Source of the DNA: Narthecium ossifragum
Taxonomy: Eukaryota > Streptophyta > Magnoliopsida > Dioscoreales > Nartheciaceae
Length of the DNA stretch: 64,000 nt
Reading direction: 5' to 3'
Assembly (NCBI GenBank): GCA_963920575.1
Contig: OY986968.1
Span: 5,449,485 to 5,513,484 of the forward strand
Translations under genes and position numbers: made by a program
The notes under the pieces: model-generated
Seen by the model: only the letters and a program-made list of their open reading frames with translations
Database searches by the model: none
What the model was told of the DNA's origin: nothing
In this document: in pieces, positions 12,401-23,441 of the stretch
Layout of the letters: the number at the start of each line of letters is the position of its first letter
How positions within the stretch are numbered: the first letter of the stretch is position 1

Positions 12401-12683
12401 CCAAGATGGGATCGACCAAGATGTTAAGCCCATCCACGTTCCACAACCAGCTGTTCCCCTCGAGATAGGTGAGCCTCATGATCTCTACTCGCTCGGAGAC
12501 CACTGCGGAGATGGGAGACGCCGAGCTGCATCGTCGCAGGGAGATGAGTCGCCTGCTACTGGCGGTGGTAGGACGAGGGAGGTGGCGTCGGCGAAGAGAG
12601 AGGGCGGCGGTAGGATGAGGATAGGATGAGAGTGGTGGGGAGAGGAGGGTGGGTTTGGTGGCGCTGGGGTTGGAGACAGCCAT
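9447..12683 (-). CDS. Plastid-targeted metallo-beta-lactamase-fold protein
   Basis: Six minus-strand exons join in frame: 12683–12333, 12232–12074, 11300–11182, 11025–10834, 10757–10667 and 9539–9447 (334 aa). The ATG at 12683 starts a Ser/Arg/Pro-rich stretch of about 60 residues that looks like a transit peptide. The mature part carries GNSWLWNVDGLNILVDPILV (76–95), DCLLITQSLDDHCH (125–138), GPILGPPWQRPENG (exon 3), QADIVITPVIKQLLP (exon 4) and a C terminus LEPTPGVPLEISLSP. It matches a conserved plant family of MBL-fold hydrolase-like proteins. Where typical members have the metal-binding HxHxDH, this one has Gln131 and Leu133 with Asp135 and His136 kept. Metal binding may therefore be altered, and the substrate is unknown. 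Its 5' end faces the epoxide hydrolase relic, 339 bp away. A partial duplicate lies at 14165–16255. Confidence 0.88.
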
Positions 12684-13022
12684 GGAAGCGGGTAGTGATC
12701 GCTGTTTATTAGATTGCCAGTTGCGGGGCTGTACTATGATTGCTATTACAGGCCCTATCGCTAACACCAACCAACGTGGCCCATTGAAGCCCATATTCTA
12801 AGGTCTAAATGAATCCGAATGATATAGAACAATTGACAATATTTGCAGTGGTCTAAAATTGGGTCTTACTTAAGCCGATGATGCGATCATCAGCTTCATA
12901 ATTCATAAACTCATATGTATTCCTTTTTTCCCACTGGCATCAAATAAACAGATCATCATGACATTTCTTCTTCTTCTTGAAGACGATGTCGATGAACTAT
13001 ACCGAAACTAGGTAGGAGGAGC
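12684..13022. promoter_or_regulatory. Short divergent intergenic region, possible bidirectional promoter
   Basis: These 339 bp separate two divergent start codons: the metallo-beta-lactamase protein on the minus strand and the epoxide hydrolase relic on the plus strand. The spacing alone suggests shared regulation before the second gene decayed. I see no clear TATA box or other named motif. Confidence 0.4.
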
Positions 13023-13880
13023 ATGGAGAGTGACACGCACACAGAATGCATGGTGGAGGTGAACGGAATCTGCATGTATGTGGCGGAGAAAGGCCAAGTT
13101 CCGTTGTTGCTGCTGGTCGACGGCTTCCCGGTGGTCTGGTACTCGTGGCGCCACCAAATAATCCTCGGCCTCGCTGCTCATGGTTACCGTGACCCCTCCG
13201 TGGCTTTGGTGACACTGATGCCCTGCCGGCGTCACGATTCCTGCAAATAAAAGGCTGGGGGTTAGATCTGCAACAGAAATCAATATGCCATCAATATGGG
13301 CCTCTCAGAAGATGTCAGCTATTTTGCTAGGAAAATTTGAGAAAACTTGTTTCACTGGTGGATTCAACTACTACCAAGACACAAACTTGTAAGTTCTCTT
13401 CAATTCTACTCGATTTTAATGTTTGGAAATCCTGAAGCTGATGCGTACCTTATTCTGAAGTTGAAGTGCTTTGTATGAACAAAACTTGAGATAAAAGCCC
13501 TATAGATACATTTGAGATAATAACGTACTAGAGAACTCACAAAAAGAGCATCTTAAAAGTCCTAAGCTGAGTAGTTAATCTTGAGAACCATATATTGTGC
13601 AGAAACTGGGAGCTAGCAGCACCTTGGACTGGGGTTCAGATGAAAGTGCCAACAGAGTTTATTATGGGGGATCTGAATCTGGCTTACTCTTTCCAGGGAT
13701 GCAAGACTAGCTACATACAGAAGTGCGGATTTAAGAAGAATCTTGCATAGTTGCATTGCTTGAGGATGTGATCGTCATGGAAGGCGTAGGCCACTCCATC
13801 ATTCAACCAGGTAAATAAAAGCCGCATGCATGAGATTAGCAAGCACATACATGAGTTCATCAAAAGTCTTCATGATATTA
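13023..13880 (+). pseudogene. Soluble epoxide hydrolase (alpha/beta-hydrolase) pseudogene
   Basis: The start reads MESDTHTECMVEVNGICMYV then AEKGQVPLLLLVDGFPVVWY and SWRHQI, the N terminus of plant soluble epoxide hydrolases. The oxyanion-hole HGFP is changed to DGFP. After GYR the frame is lost: a short deletion is followed in another frame by RGFGDTDALPA. The nucleophile-Asp region is missing. Later pieces at 13269–13380 (SEDVSYFA, FTGGFNYYQDT) and 13601–13811 (NWELAAPWTGVQMKVP, EGVGHSI with the catalytic-His region) are recognisable but contain a stop near 13747. A last relic (ISKHIHEFIKSLHD) ends near 13875. Several independent lesions make this clearly non-functional. Confidence 0.85.
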
Positions 13881-14164
13881 CTCATCAAAGTGATCGTGAT
13901 CTCTGCCCAAGACCCAACCTTGTATCTTGTTGTGTATGGCCCGGCGTCAATTAAGTTAAGCGGACTGACTAAGCCAGGGTTCGAATTCTCAACCTCGACT
14001 CTGATATAATGTTTATATCATTCCAAAAGCTTAAGTATGAAGGGATAAGTTTCTAATTACAGTCTCACAATAACATACTATTATAAGAAATGACTCTTCT
14101 TTCGGAAAAGATACACCTCTCTATACATGCATGAGAAACCCTTGTTGAAGGTTAATGTCAACTT
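13881..14164. other. Intergenic, with an LTR/PBS-like scrap
   Basis: No gene is seen. The segment GGGTTCGAATTCTCAACC followed by GACTCTGATATAATG (about 13978–14013) resembles the inverse of a TGGTATCAGAGTC-type primer-binding region common in plant LTR/TRIM debris. It is too short to classify. Confidence 0.3.
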
Positions 14165-14394
14165 GTAGGTCTATTAGTTCCATATAGCCTATGCTTCCTC
14201 AATGAGAATATAGGATCAAATCATAACCAAGAATTCATGCTGCAGCTATATATTTCATTTTCATTGAGTATCCTTGAAAATTAAAGTATAAAGCAGAAAT
14301 CAAAGAAATTAAGTTTCAACAAAAGTAACATATATATTAGGCTCTATCTTTCATTCATTGCTTGCATCAATCTGTATATAATTTAAAACTTACG

Positions 14395-14477
14395 TTATGT
14401 AGCACTTGGAGAGGGAGAGATCTCAAGAGGCACGCCAGGTATTGGCTCCAAAAGCTGCGCATGAGGCATTTCTAGCG
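14395..14477 (-). pseudogene. Orphan last exon of the duplicated metallo-beta-lactamase gene
   Basis: On the minus strand it reads LEMPHAQLLEPIPGVPLEIS to a stop, next to the intact gene's LELPHAQVLEPTPGVPLEIS. The acceptor found in the intact gene at 9540–9541 is missing because of a local deletion, and no upstream exons lie nearby. It is a relic of the tandem duplication. Confidence 0.8.
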
Positions 14478-14874
14478 AGCACCAAGCAACAGGCAATATC
14501 CAAAAAAAACTTCTTGTCCAATTTTTGGGGTCATAAACAATTTAAAGCGGTAAATACTGTTCAATTAACAAGTCTTGCAACCCTTGAGTACATTGACACT
14601 TTCAACTTGTCTGGCGCACAATGGTCTGCTTGCTGAATGCTTGTTCGCCAAAACCTTCTTCCCGAAGTACCTTTTTCTTCCTTTAATTAAGGTTGGATGT
14701 CATAAAATTCACTTCATAGGTATAATGCTATTAGCTTCTTCCTTGAGATGGATCTTCTCTATCACCAATTCTAAGTTTTCCGGAGCGAAAGAAGTTTGAT
14801 GATCCATCACAAAGGGCAATTTAAGATGTAAAGAGTATCCATGTGGTGATCATCCGTGAAGCTCCATCTATAAC

Positions 14875-16036
14875 TGTTGATGAGGAAATCTTGTTGTAGA
14901 CCGGCAATGGTCAAACTAGTCAAAATGTCAAAATCAGGACGTGATAAGGTTTAATTCCTTCAAACACTCAGTTCGAACGGAGGTGTCAATTTAAATGGAA
15001 ACATGATCATATTTGATTCAACTATATTTTATGGAAAGAGTGATGAAAGAAATCTAAGATAGATCTAAATTACTCCTAGATAAAGCCTAATTTAATATGA
15101 GATTATCTAAATTAACTAATTAATCCAGAAAAATGATGAACAGTAACTAGAAAACGAAGAACAATACTTAAAACCTAATTAAATCTATACTATTTCTATG
15201 TTAATCCTACAATCGGAAAGGATAAAACTACTTAGATTAAACTAGTTTATCTTAATCTAAAAATTAATCTAAATTAATTAACTCTAGAATAAATCTAGAT
15301 TAACCCTAAAGTAAACCTAAATTAATCTATTAGAGAAGAAAGGAACTACGATTAATTAAACCATACTAACTAGATTAATCTAAGAAAACAACAAAGAAGA
15401 ACATTAAAGAACTAAACTATCTTCATTAAAAATATCTTACAGATACAAAAGGAACGTAGGAATCCATGGTTAAATCAATGCTTGAAAGCTGGTTACAAGA
15501 GTGTCAGAGAGAGTACAGTAGTGAAGGGAAGGATATTTATATCTAAACAGTTAATAACTGCTCCCGCCTTTAGTGGTTATGACGCAAATGTGGGAGATCG
15601 TGTTGTAACTGTGTTGCAACTGATTCTTCCACGTTCAGTTCTGAGTTGGTAATCACACGTGACCGATGATCCTTCATTGCACACATCATGATTACGTTTG
15701 ATTACTTATTGTTCCTTGTCCACGTCATACTTGCTTGTGTTTTATGACCTTAATTAGCACATGTTTTAATTGCTTCTGGATGATAGCTTTGATTAGCTTG
15801 CCTCGTCATGACCTTTGGTCGATCATCTTCCTTTGTTTGTTTCATATTTATCTTTGGTCGATGGTTTGGCTTTATTGCTTATGGACGATGCTTCGTCCTT
15901 ACATATCTATATATGATCGCCCATTTGGCCGATGGTTTGCATTTGGACGATGAAACCATGTACCTATCGATCATTAGTCATTGTTATTTTAAATACATGT
16001 CTGTCATTAATTGTTTAGCCATTATTTTGCCTAACA
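14875..16036 (-). mobile_element. Solo LTR with perfect 5-bp target duplication
   Basis: The element is bounded by TGTTGATGAGG… and …TTGCCTAACA and flanked by ATAAC on both sides (14870–14874 and 16037–16041). The paralogous locus near 10258 shows the empty site. A TATA-like ATATAAATAT on the minus strand (15533–15542), followed by a CT-rich leader, indicates leftward transcription. Its presumed U3 contains GGTCGATC/GGACGAT motifs, including a perfect hairpin GGACGA-TGCT-TCGTCC at 15883–15898. There are no coding genes. Confidence 0.85.
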
Positions 16037-16255
16037 ATAACACTTTGATGGCTAGAAATGGCATTTTCTAGAAGCATTTTGGAAGTTCACCAGAAAAGTT
16101 CTCCAAGTGAAGTATTGTTCAAATCTGTCTAACAATTGAAAAACATTGCAAATTTGTCATCACTAATAAGAAAAGATTCACTCAGTTGGGTCCTAATTAT
16201 TTCATTGTCTTGTAAGGATATCATAGAAAGAAAATCTTGAAGTGGCTTGTCATTA

Positions 16256-16570
16256 CTTTTTTTTTTGATTAGTTGAGCCCAAGCGCTAAGTACAAAATAC
16301 AAGACTAAGACAAGATAATAGGTCTACATGCCCTCAAGGATACCAGGGTCATCACCCAGGTTGCATACACAACTCAAGTCAGATGCTCTACACCATCTCA
16401 CCACCCTATTTGCAAAGATATTGACAGATCTAGAGATAGCAACAAAACCCACCGATTTAAACAAAATAGACACATCCCATATCTCCTTCACTAGAGCTTC
16501 CACCTCCGCTGGCCAACACCTGCTTCCATTCACGATCTCCACAACCCATTTATAGTCAGATTCCACCATG
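16256..16570 (-). mobile_element. 5'-truncated LINE, RNase H end
   Basis: A poly(T) run at the left is the poly(A) tail on the minus strand. It is followed by GATTAGTTGAGCCC and then a minus-strand frame (16324–16569) with VESDYKWVVEIVNGS, EVEALVKEIWDVS and FANRVVRWCR. This is the C-terminal RNase H domain found after RT in plant L1-type LINEs. The 5' part is absent, as is usual for truncated insertions. Confidence 0.8.
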
Positions 16571-17400
16571 ATTATATGCTCACCTTGAAACTATACAACC
16601 AATCAACAACACATTTAATACAACCAATCAACACATTTAATACATACCCTATGATAATGCATCAATATCATGCGATGATACTTCTAAACATAATGAAAGC
16701 ATTCACAGTATATCACAAGGGGACACCTTCGCCCCGAAGTTACAATTATTAACATTTAACATAAAGGCCACACGCCCAAAAGTATCTCATCATATATAAG
16801 TCCATAGGTATAAAAATATACAATGATCATCACTGAGCTTTCCAATACATATATCAAAACCAAAAGTTATATGAGGTATAAAAATCCAAAAGTGCATCTC
16901 CGATTTATACAAAAGTAAGGAGTACAAATGGCCCTCTGGCCTACAAACTCAAACTCACTCCTACTACAAGTAATCTAACACTTAGAAGATGTCTGAAAAA
17001 CCTCTAGACGTTCGCCTCAATGCTGCTCGCTCTGTATGGTAGCTCCAAATGGCTTGTCAACAGGTAGCAACCCGAGTAGGGTGAGACAAAGCTCAGCAGG
17101 GAAACTAAACAACTAAGATCACATCACAAGCAACCTATATAGTACACACGACCTTCCCTACGCACCAGGCCTACAGAGGAGGCTTTACAGCCATCCGACT
17201 CAGCAAGACACCCTCAAAGCGAATACCAAACGTCAAAGATGCCAACCCACGCCTCTGCCCACTAATGCGCATAGGCCGCATGCACCAGCTCAAACTCTAG
17301 GGACTCGACATCGGGTTTACCTCGACCAACCCAAGGGATCCTCCATCTTAGGGTTATGGGAAACAAGCATAGACTCTCTCGCCTAGACTACAAGACCCGA
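16571..17400 (-). repeat. Partial LTR-like sequence, unclassified
   Basis: Phrases such as GCAACCCGAGTAGGGTGAG followed by CAAAGCTCAGCAGGGAAAC (17067–17105) recur in the LTRs at 20229 and 38227 (GGGTAGGAGTGAGCACTAAG, CTCAGCAGGGACAC). This is therefore probably a diverged, incomplete LTR of a related family in the same orientation. Ends and target duplications are not seen, and there is no coding region. Confidence 0.45.
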
Positions 17401-18215
17401 CACGGACCCAATCATGATCCGGGCTTGAAAACTGGGCTGGACCGGACCGGGCCAAACCCGGCCCACCAGCCCCTTTCTCCTCTCCCATCTTTCTTCCTCT
17501 GTTCTCCACTTCTCCTTCTCTCTCGTCGTGCCTCACCAAGCCCGATGCCCACCTCGTCGGAGCCACCCCCGTGCCAAGCCCTATGCTCTTGATAATCCAT
17601 CTCCGTCGCCTTGAGCTCATCCATGGCGTCGCTCCTGGTGCTGACGTCGAGCTCCACCACCACGGATCGGAGGCCCGAAACGTTGATCTCTTCATGTAGG
17701 GATCAGAGGCAGTCGATGCGGTGCGTGGCGGTGACGACACGACAACCGGCTCGGGCGAGATCGAGGCACAACTCGCGGCTGATCCTGGAGGCTCCACCAC
17801 CATCGTCTTATCTTTTTGTCCAGATCTGCCATAGCTGGTGGAGGTTGGAGGAGAGATGGGGCGTCGAGCAAGGGCAGTGCAGCGGCGACGACGGAGCTCC
17901 AGCGAGGGTTGGTCGTGGGTTGTGAGCGGGCTGAGGGTGGAGTCGCTACACTAGAGAGAGAGATGAGGGAGGAGGAGATATTGGGGGTGATATGAACAGT
18001 AGTGATGAGTGGGGGTTGATTTATTTGTTGGGCTTCTTTAAAACCCGGACCGGGCAGGGCCGGACCAGGTTTTTGACCAAGGGGCCCTGGTCCGGCCCTG
18101 AACTCGGATCAGCCCGGTCCAGCAGGGCCAACACCTGGGGCAGACCGGGCTATGGCCCTGACAGGTCCGGGCTGGACACGTACCGGGCCGGGTCAATTGG
18201 GTTTTTTGGACACCC
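17401..18215. mobile_element. GGGCCGG-rich non-autonomous DNA element, probably hAT-like
   Basis: The right end (GGGTTTTTTGGACACCCTTAG) is the reverse complement of a TAAGGGTGTCCAAA-type terminus found in many plant hAT-related elements. Both halves are rich in repeated GGGCCGGACC and CCGGCCC words. I could not find the matching left terminus or an 8-bp target duplication, so the classification is tentative. Open frames here follow from high GC and do not look like real proteins. Confidence 0.4.
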
Positions 18216-18620
18216 TTAGATAATATTGCACTATGTGAGGCCGGGCTATTACAATTGGTATAAGAGCCGACTCTACTACTTTGGTTGGGCTGCACACGAG
18301 GACGTGTATCCTTTTAGAGGGAAAGAATGGCCTCGACCCAATATGCCTTGAGCCCATGGGCCATGCACAGGAGGACATGTGTCCTTTTAGAGGGGAAGAG
18401 TGGCCTCGACCCAATATGCCTTGAGCCCATGGGCCAAGGCCCAGGCAAGAGGGGTGAGGAGATGGATTCTTTAGTCTCACATCGGATAGGGAGAAGATTA
18501 TGAACGGATTTATATAGCGTTGGTGTTCCTATCATAGTAGGTAATATCCTTTTGAGCAAAACTGTGCGGGCCAGTGGGTCCAAAGCGGGTAATATCCCAC
18601 AATGTGGGGCCGGGCTGTTA
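18216..18620 (+). mobile_element. TRIM-like element (short LTRs, PBS, no genes)
   Basis: An LTR end GTGAGGCCGGGCTATTACA (18234–18252) is followed by TTGGTATAAGAGCC, close to the initiator-Met tRNA primer site TGGTATCAGAGC. About 200 bp of non-coding interior carries a 72-bp direct duplication (TTTTAGAGGGGAAGAGTGGC type). A second LTR follows, containing TTTAGTCTCACATCGG and ending GTGGGGCCGGGCTGTTACA at 18620. The left LTR is truncated by the neighbouring element. The layout fits a terminal-repeat retrotransposon in miniature. Confidence 0.6.
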
Positions 18621-20217
18621 CACCCAGGGTCGATGCATGGATCGACCGTCATTCAAAACTTAGTGTTGGCTAAGTGAGGTACAACATCCGTGCCATTTCG
18701 TGACCGACCTTCACATCGACAGCCAATATATAAACTTCTAAAAATTGAATTTAAACACTTCCAAATTAAGGGGAATAAATATAAAACCGATATTTTATCA
18801 TTTTCTATATATTGGTATAATCATATAAATCTGAATTGGAGAACCTTATTCTCAACACAACCATGTACATACTTCTTTGACAATTGTGTGCAGATCCACT
18901 TGGTTTCAGTTTCACAAAAAAATGTACATACAACAGGTACAGAACAACTGTGTCATTACAAAAACAAGCACATTACACCATGCTGTTACAAAAAATCTAT
19001 GGCGTTGTTCATTGCAGACACCAACTACACAAACATGAGACCCTATCAACTACACAAACATGGGACCCTACCAACTACACAAACATGAGACACTACACAA
19101 AAATCTATGGCGCCGGCCTATTTCACTTTCACAAAATACATTACTATACAACACATGAGACCCTACTTTCTGGCTTGTTGCACATGTGAGGCAGAGGCTC
19201 TACCAGCTACCCTTGGATCCTGAAGGAGAAGTAACTGGTCTGCCTTTAGAATCATAAACATGGCACCATTCACCTTGGGCTTGTGAAGGTGATGGTTGAC
19301 TTGTTCCTTGTTGTGGTTGTGATATTTGGTGCTGTGATGGAAATGGCTGACTAGATCATGGCATGTAGAAGTCTGGCTGAACTGTTGCAGGCATTCAACC
19401 ATTCTAGGTGTTGCACTTGATACACTTGGTGGTCTTGCTCCTGGTGTTGATGCTCCGGTTCCCCTTCCCCTTGCTGCCTAATATGAAATGAGCCGCAAAG
19501 AGGCTCTGGTGTGTTGGCAGCCATATTGAGAACATAGAAGAAATTGCAACATGGTATGTCACATACATACTTGGTACTATTATTTAATAAAATAGATAAA
19601 CCAACCATCTATGAAGGGCATAACCAAGAAAATACCACATGTAGATACTTGGTACTATTATATAGCAAAGCATTTGTACAAGAACCATGTTCTATGATAA
19701 CAGACAACCAAAGAACCACATGTACTGTATATACTATACACATGCTAAGTGCTAATATCATACTAATTAGAAAACAATTAATGTAGTACAACAAAGAAGT
19801 ACTACGTGATGTAACTTCTATGCTTACTATAAAATTGATATCATACAACAACAAATAACCTAACTACTATGCACATGCTACTAGCTAATAAAAAACATGT
19901 AATGTAGCAAAAGGAAGACATAGTAAGGGCTCATATCAGACATAACAAGAAGAGCCCTGATCTTTAACTGAGATGTGCTAAAATCATATCCTAAATGGTC
20001 CCTTAGTCCCCCCCATAGTGAAAAAGTGAGTCCCCTGATTCCCTGGTCCCCCCAAAAGCAAAGCATTACCCCTAATGGCAATGCATAAGGTTGATAGGGC
20101 AGGGTGCTACATAAACAATGCATAAAAAACAGGAGATGCGTACCTGCCTGAAGTCAGTCGTCAACCTCAAATGGAACCTTGGAGCCTCGAAGGTGGATCT
20201 AGCTCATCATCCACAAG
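18621..20217. other. Repeat-derived intergenic stretch without a recognised gene
   Basis: I recognise no gene. It begins with a CGATGCATGGATCGACCGTC palindrome (18631–18650) of the sort seen at 6541 and 54690. A 25-bp unit starting CAACTACACAAACATGAGAC is repeated three times at 19022–19096. Minus-strand frames at 19163–19608 are Gln/His-rich and could be the tail of a decayed transposase, but I cannot support that. Confidence 0.4.
19022..19096. repeat. 25-bp tandem repeat, three copies
   Basis: Copies start at 19022, 19047 and 19072 with the unit CAACTACACAAACATGAGAC plus five bases, with one or two substitutions per copy. Confidence 0.85.
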
Positions 20218-20228
20218 CAGGGGCGGAC

Positions 20229-22470
20229 TGTCGCGCTCCGGCCCGCGTAGGCCCAACCAGGCCGGGCGACGCGAAGCGGAACCTAACCTACTGCGGAAAT
20301 TTTGGCGAGATTTCCCTCTATTCGTAGTGGTTACCCTAACAAGTCATAATCATCCTGTATTAACGAATATTACAAACTCAAAGACAGGAACTGATATAAT
20401 ATTACAAAACCTCAAAACAGGGAAATTATACATTTATCACTCCCGTAGGAGACTATCTATACAAAAGGGGAAGACTGCACGATCACCACCTCGCAAGCAC
20501 CGCCAGATGCCACCATGTCTCTAAACACCGGCCCGGTAGGGGCGACCGAAGAAAAGCTAGCGCCAGCACCTGCAAAACGCAGCCCGGGTAGGAGTGAGCA
20601 CTAAGCTCAGCAGGGACACTACACTACGACACTCACAAGGGAGGGAACACAACAGTGTCACCCTCGAGCAAGACTTGGGTGTGCAGCAAGGGTTCCATAA
20701 CCCTTTGCCGGTGTCCCTAGGTATACCCAACCATGGTCACCCTCAAGAACTGGGCCCATCCTGAGTACACCTAGTGCTGCAGGGTTCCAGCTGTGGTCAC
20801 CCTAACGAACCGGGCCCACACTGGTTGCCACTGCGGGCAGGAGAAGACACTGCCTGGGATGGACCCCTCCGAGGCCCTCAAGAACAAGAACCGACACCGG
20901 TTGCACCCACAACATCTGGCTCGAGGCCGACACGACCTCTAAACATCAAACAACATGTATTCAGGTCAAACTAACCCTTATCATCGAAACGACTGAATAC
21001 TACAAATCGGATCCTGGACCAAGCTACCCCCAACGGTCCTAGAGTTAGATCCGGGCTACCTGAAAACCCCGGATCGGCAACGCCCTACACAGATGCAACT
21101 AGTGCACAACACAATGCATGTATGAACATGCGCAGGATAAGTACAGATAAGCATGCAACAGTATGTGATGATATATCAAAACAAGGTCTGGGCACGGCAC
21201 CATGCCGGCCCGGGGTGGTGAGCAGGTAAATAAGGTTTAGGGAGCTGCTGCAGTGGTACCACTACCAACTGCCAGCAGTCCACCACAACACCTGCACCGG
21301 GAAGCAACCCCGCAAACAACAGCTCACATGTATATAACAGGTAAAGCCCTCGGCGCACGCCGGCATGCGAGGCTAAGGAAAGCTGTAGGGCCACTCGCCC
21401 GTTTATTCTAAACATCCCGGGAGTCATCACTCCCCCGGTTCACCATTGCCCTATTATAGGGCTAACATGCTTCATCGTATATACAAGGTATAAAGCGATA
21501 AAGGAAACCGGCATACCAAGCCCCGCGGGCAAAACCCATGAAAAACCCTCTCTGCTACTAAGGGATCGATCCCTTCCAAAGGAAGGATTGATCTTTTAAG
21601 TAACAGCGAGCTTCCCTCATTGTCGAGACAAAGAAGATCGATCCTTCCTTCAAGGAAGATCGATCTTTCTCGAGACAGAGGGCACCCTTCGTGTCGCACC
21701 AAGAAAGATCGATCCTTCCTCCCAGGAAGATCGATTTTCTTCGCGACGAAGGGTAACCATGCTACCCAAGAACAGGGATCGGTCTTCTCCAAGCAGGAGA
21801 TCGATCCTTCATCAGGCGTAGCATGACCAACCCAGGGAGATCGATCCTCCCCCACGAAGGATCGATCCCGATGGGTTCTCCGGCGTCCTTCCGGCGAGAA
21901 ATACCGCAGGAAGAGACCTCCAAACAACACGAAACTCTGGGATCTGATAGATCAAGATCCCACGAGCCCAAAACCGGTTAAAACACGAGGAATAAACATG
22001 TATATAAGGAGATCTAACTAAAAGAACATGATCAAACCGGAAAAACTCAAAACCCGGAAAAGATTGTAGGTAAGAATCCCTACCGGAGCAAAAGCAGCTT
22101 AGATCCAAGCAGCTAGGCCTTGGATCGTCCTCAGATGCCTTCAAAAATCGCGAGATCTGAGCTCAAATCGCCGGATTTCAAAAGGGATTCAAGGAAGAAG
22201 ATCTCGTCTACTTTATAGGCAAACGAACCGACTTATGAATGATCGGATCGATCCTTCATGACGATCTCACTTGACTTTCTGGCACCACAAGGATCGATCT
22301 TCTAGCTAGGAAGGATCGATCCTCTTTGTGCAGAAAGCTAAACTTGGGCAAGAACTCAAGCCCAAGTCCGGATCTTTCGATCCCGGGTCCCACTAACCGT
22401 TCTAACCAAACACTACCACAAACACGGTCAGTGTGTGCACACGCGGGTGTGAAACAAGCCGACAAGGTTC
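20229..22470 (-). repeat. LTR of the TGTCGCGCC-type family with GATCGATC hairpins
   Basis: It begins TGTCGCGCTCCGGCCC directly after the hAT terminus and shares architecture with the LTR at 38227 (CTGCAAAACGCAGCCCGGG, GTAGGAGTGAGCACTAAG). A minus-strand TATA (GCCTATAAAG, 22210–22218) sets the orientation. Upstream of it in minus sense are GATCGATC boxes at 22246, 22292 and 22314. Downstream are five paired boxes (21564–21870). Near 22470 similarity to the sister LTRs stops, before the expected CTCACA end, so the copy is truncated or disrupted. Confidence 0.6.
21564..21868. repeat. Array of five GATCGATC hairpin pairs, about 70-bp pitch
   Basis: Paired GATCGATC-type boxes start at 21564/21586, 21636/21658, 21707/21729, 21777/21799 and 21839/21860. 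Each pair is 21–22 bp apart, with complementary arms such as CTTCCTTCAAGGAA between them. Pair starts are 72, 71, 70 and 62 bp apart. A single box per pair is sometimes mutated (GATTGATC, GATCGGTC). Confidence 0.8.
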
Positions 22471-23441
22471 TTGCCGTAAAAGAAATCGAACCATTCTGGA
22501 TTTCCTCAGCCCTAGATGCAACACGGTCCCAATCCATGCAAGTCAAAGCACAAAGTTCAAATCTGCAATTCGAAGTCAATAAACTTCAGCGTTGAACGGA
22601 CTGGATAATAGATACTTGAAATTGAGCGTTCATACATGAGATTCAAAATTGATAATTTAGCTATAATTCAAATCTGAATTGAAACATCAAGCAAAAGAAA
22701 TAAATTCTTGCTAAATTTTAGTCCAAATACTGATTAAATAAGAACAAGAACAATTGTGAACAATGTCCGGCTAAGATGTCTTGATGTAAGAACTAGCATT
22801 CTCTTATCTCCCTACTAGCAAAATCCCCTCTAAACATGAACAAGTTCTCTATTTTGCCATCAACAACAAACCCAACTCATCAAAGTGACCATTTCCTCCA
22901 ATAGTCCAATCTAATTATTCCATTCACCCCATATAAAATGCAAACACAATGTTTGAAAGTTGAAACAGGACAACCCAAGAACATGAAGAAAAGAATGCCA
23001 AAAAAAGAAAAAGTAAATAGAGTTGATGATGAGAAGTTTGATCATCTTCATACATTATCTTATGAGATCAAAGGAATGGGGTTTTAGCCTTTTAGGATGG
23101 ATGGGATTGGGAGGAGGACATAAATGTCTAGCATGGAAGGGGTAGGTGGAACGCTAGGAGGCGGCCGGCGGCGGGGTGGCCCGGTAGTCGGAGGCGACGG
23201 AGGAGGGGATTTGGGACTTGGGAGTCTAGGGTTAGAAATTAAGGTAGATCGCGAGAGAGGGAGGGAACCGACGAACCGTGGAACGCCAGGAGGCGACCGG
23301 TGGCGGGGTGGGGTCAGACTCGTCGGAGGCGGCAGGGCCTCAAGGAAGGAAATTATGGCAGATTGCAATTCGCAAGAGAGGGAGGGAAGGATTCAAGGAA
23401 GGGAAGGAAGAGTCAAGGGCCTCAGGGCGGCAGGGTCTCAG
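22471..23441. other. Interval between two LTRs, no recognised gene
   Basis: The first 600 bp are AT-rich and unremarkable. From about 23144 a GC-rich unit of about 133 bp (GGAACGCTAGGAGGCG… and GGAACGCCAGGAGGCG…) is repeated twice. It could be the remaining body of the hAT element. No gene is supported. Confidence 0.35.

Larger units (their letters stand above)
14165..16255. repeat. Diverged duplicate of the 3' part of the metallo-beta-lactamase locus (9195–10500)
   Basis: Long stretches align between the two intervals in the same order: CCTCAATGAGAATATAGG, the last-exon region, AATGGTCTGCTTG, GATGGATCTTCTCT, AAAGAAGTTTGATGATCCAT and TTTTCTAGAAGCATTTTG. The duplicate has lost about 300 bp around the splice acceptor of the last exon. 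It was later interrupted by a solo LTR (14875–16036). It retains no other exon, so it is a broken tandem copy. Confidence 0.8.

Noticed and set aside
12997..13283. Two minus-strand frames opposite the epoxide hydrolase start
   Set aside because: They are antisense shadows of the recognisable plus-strand hydrolase sequence.
21472..21930. 152-codon minus-strand frame with repeated DRS/IDL words
   Set aside because: The repeats follow directly from the GATCGATC hairpin array in the LTR; the frame is a by-product.
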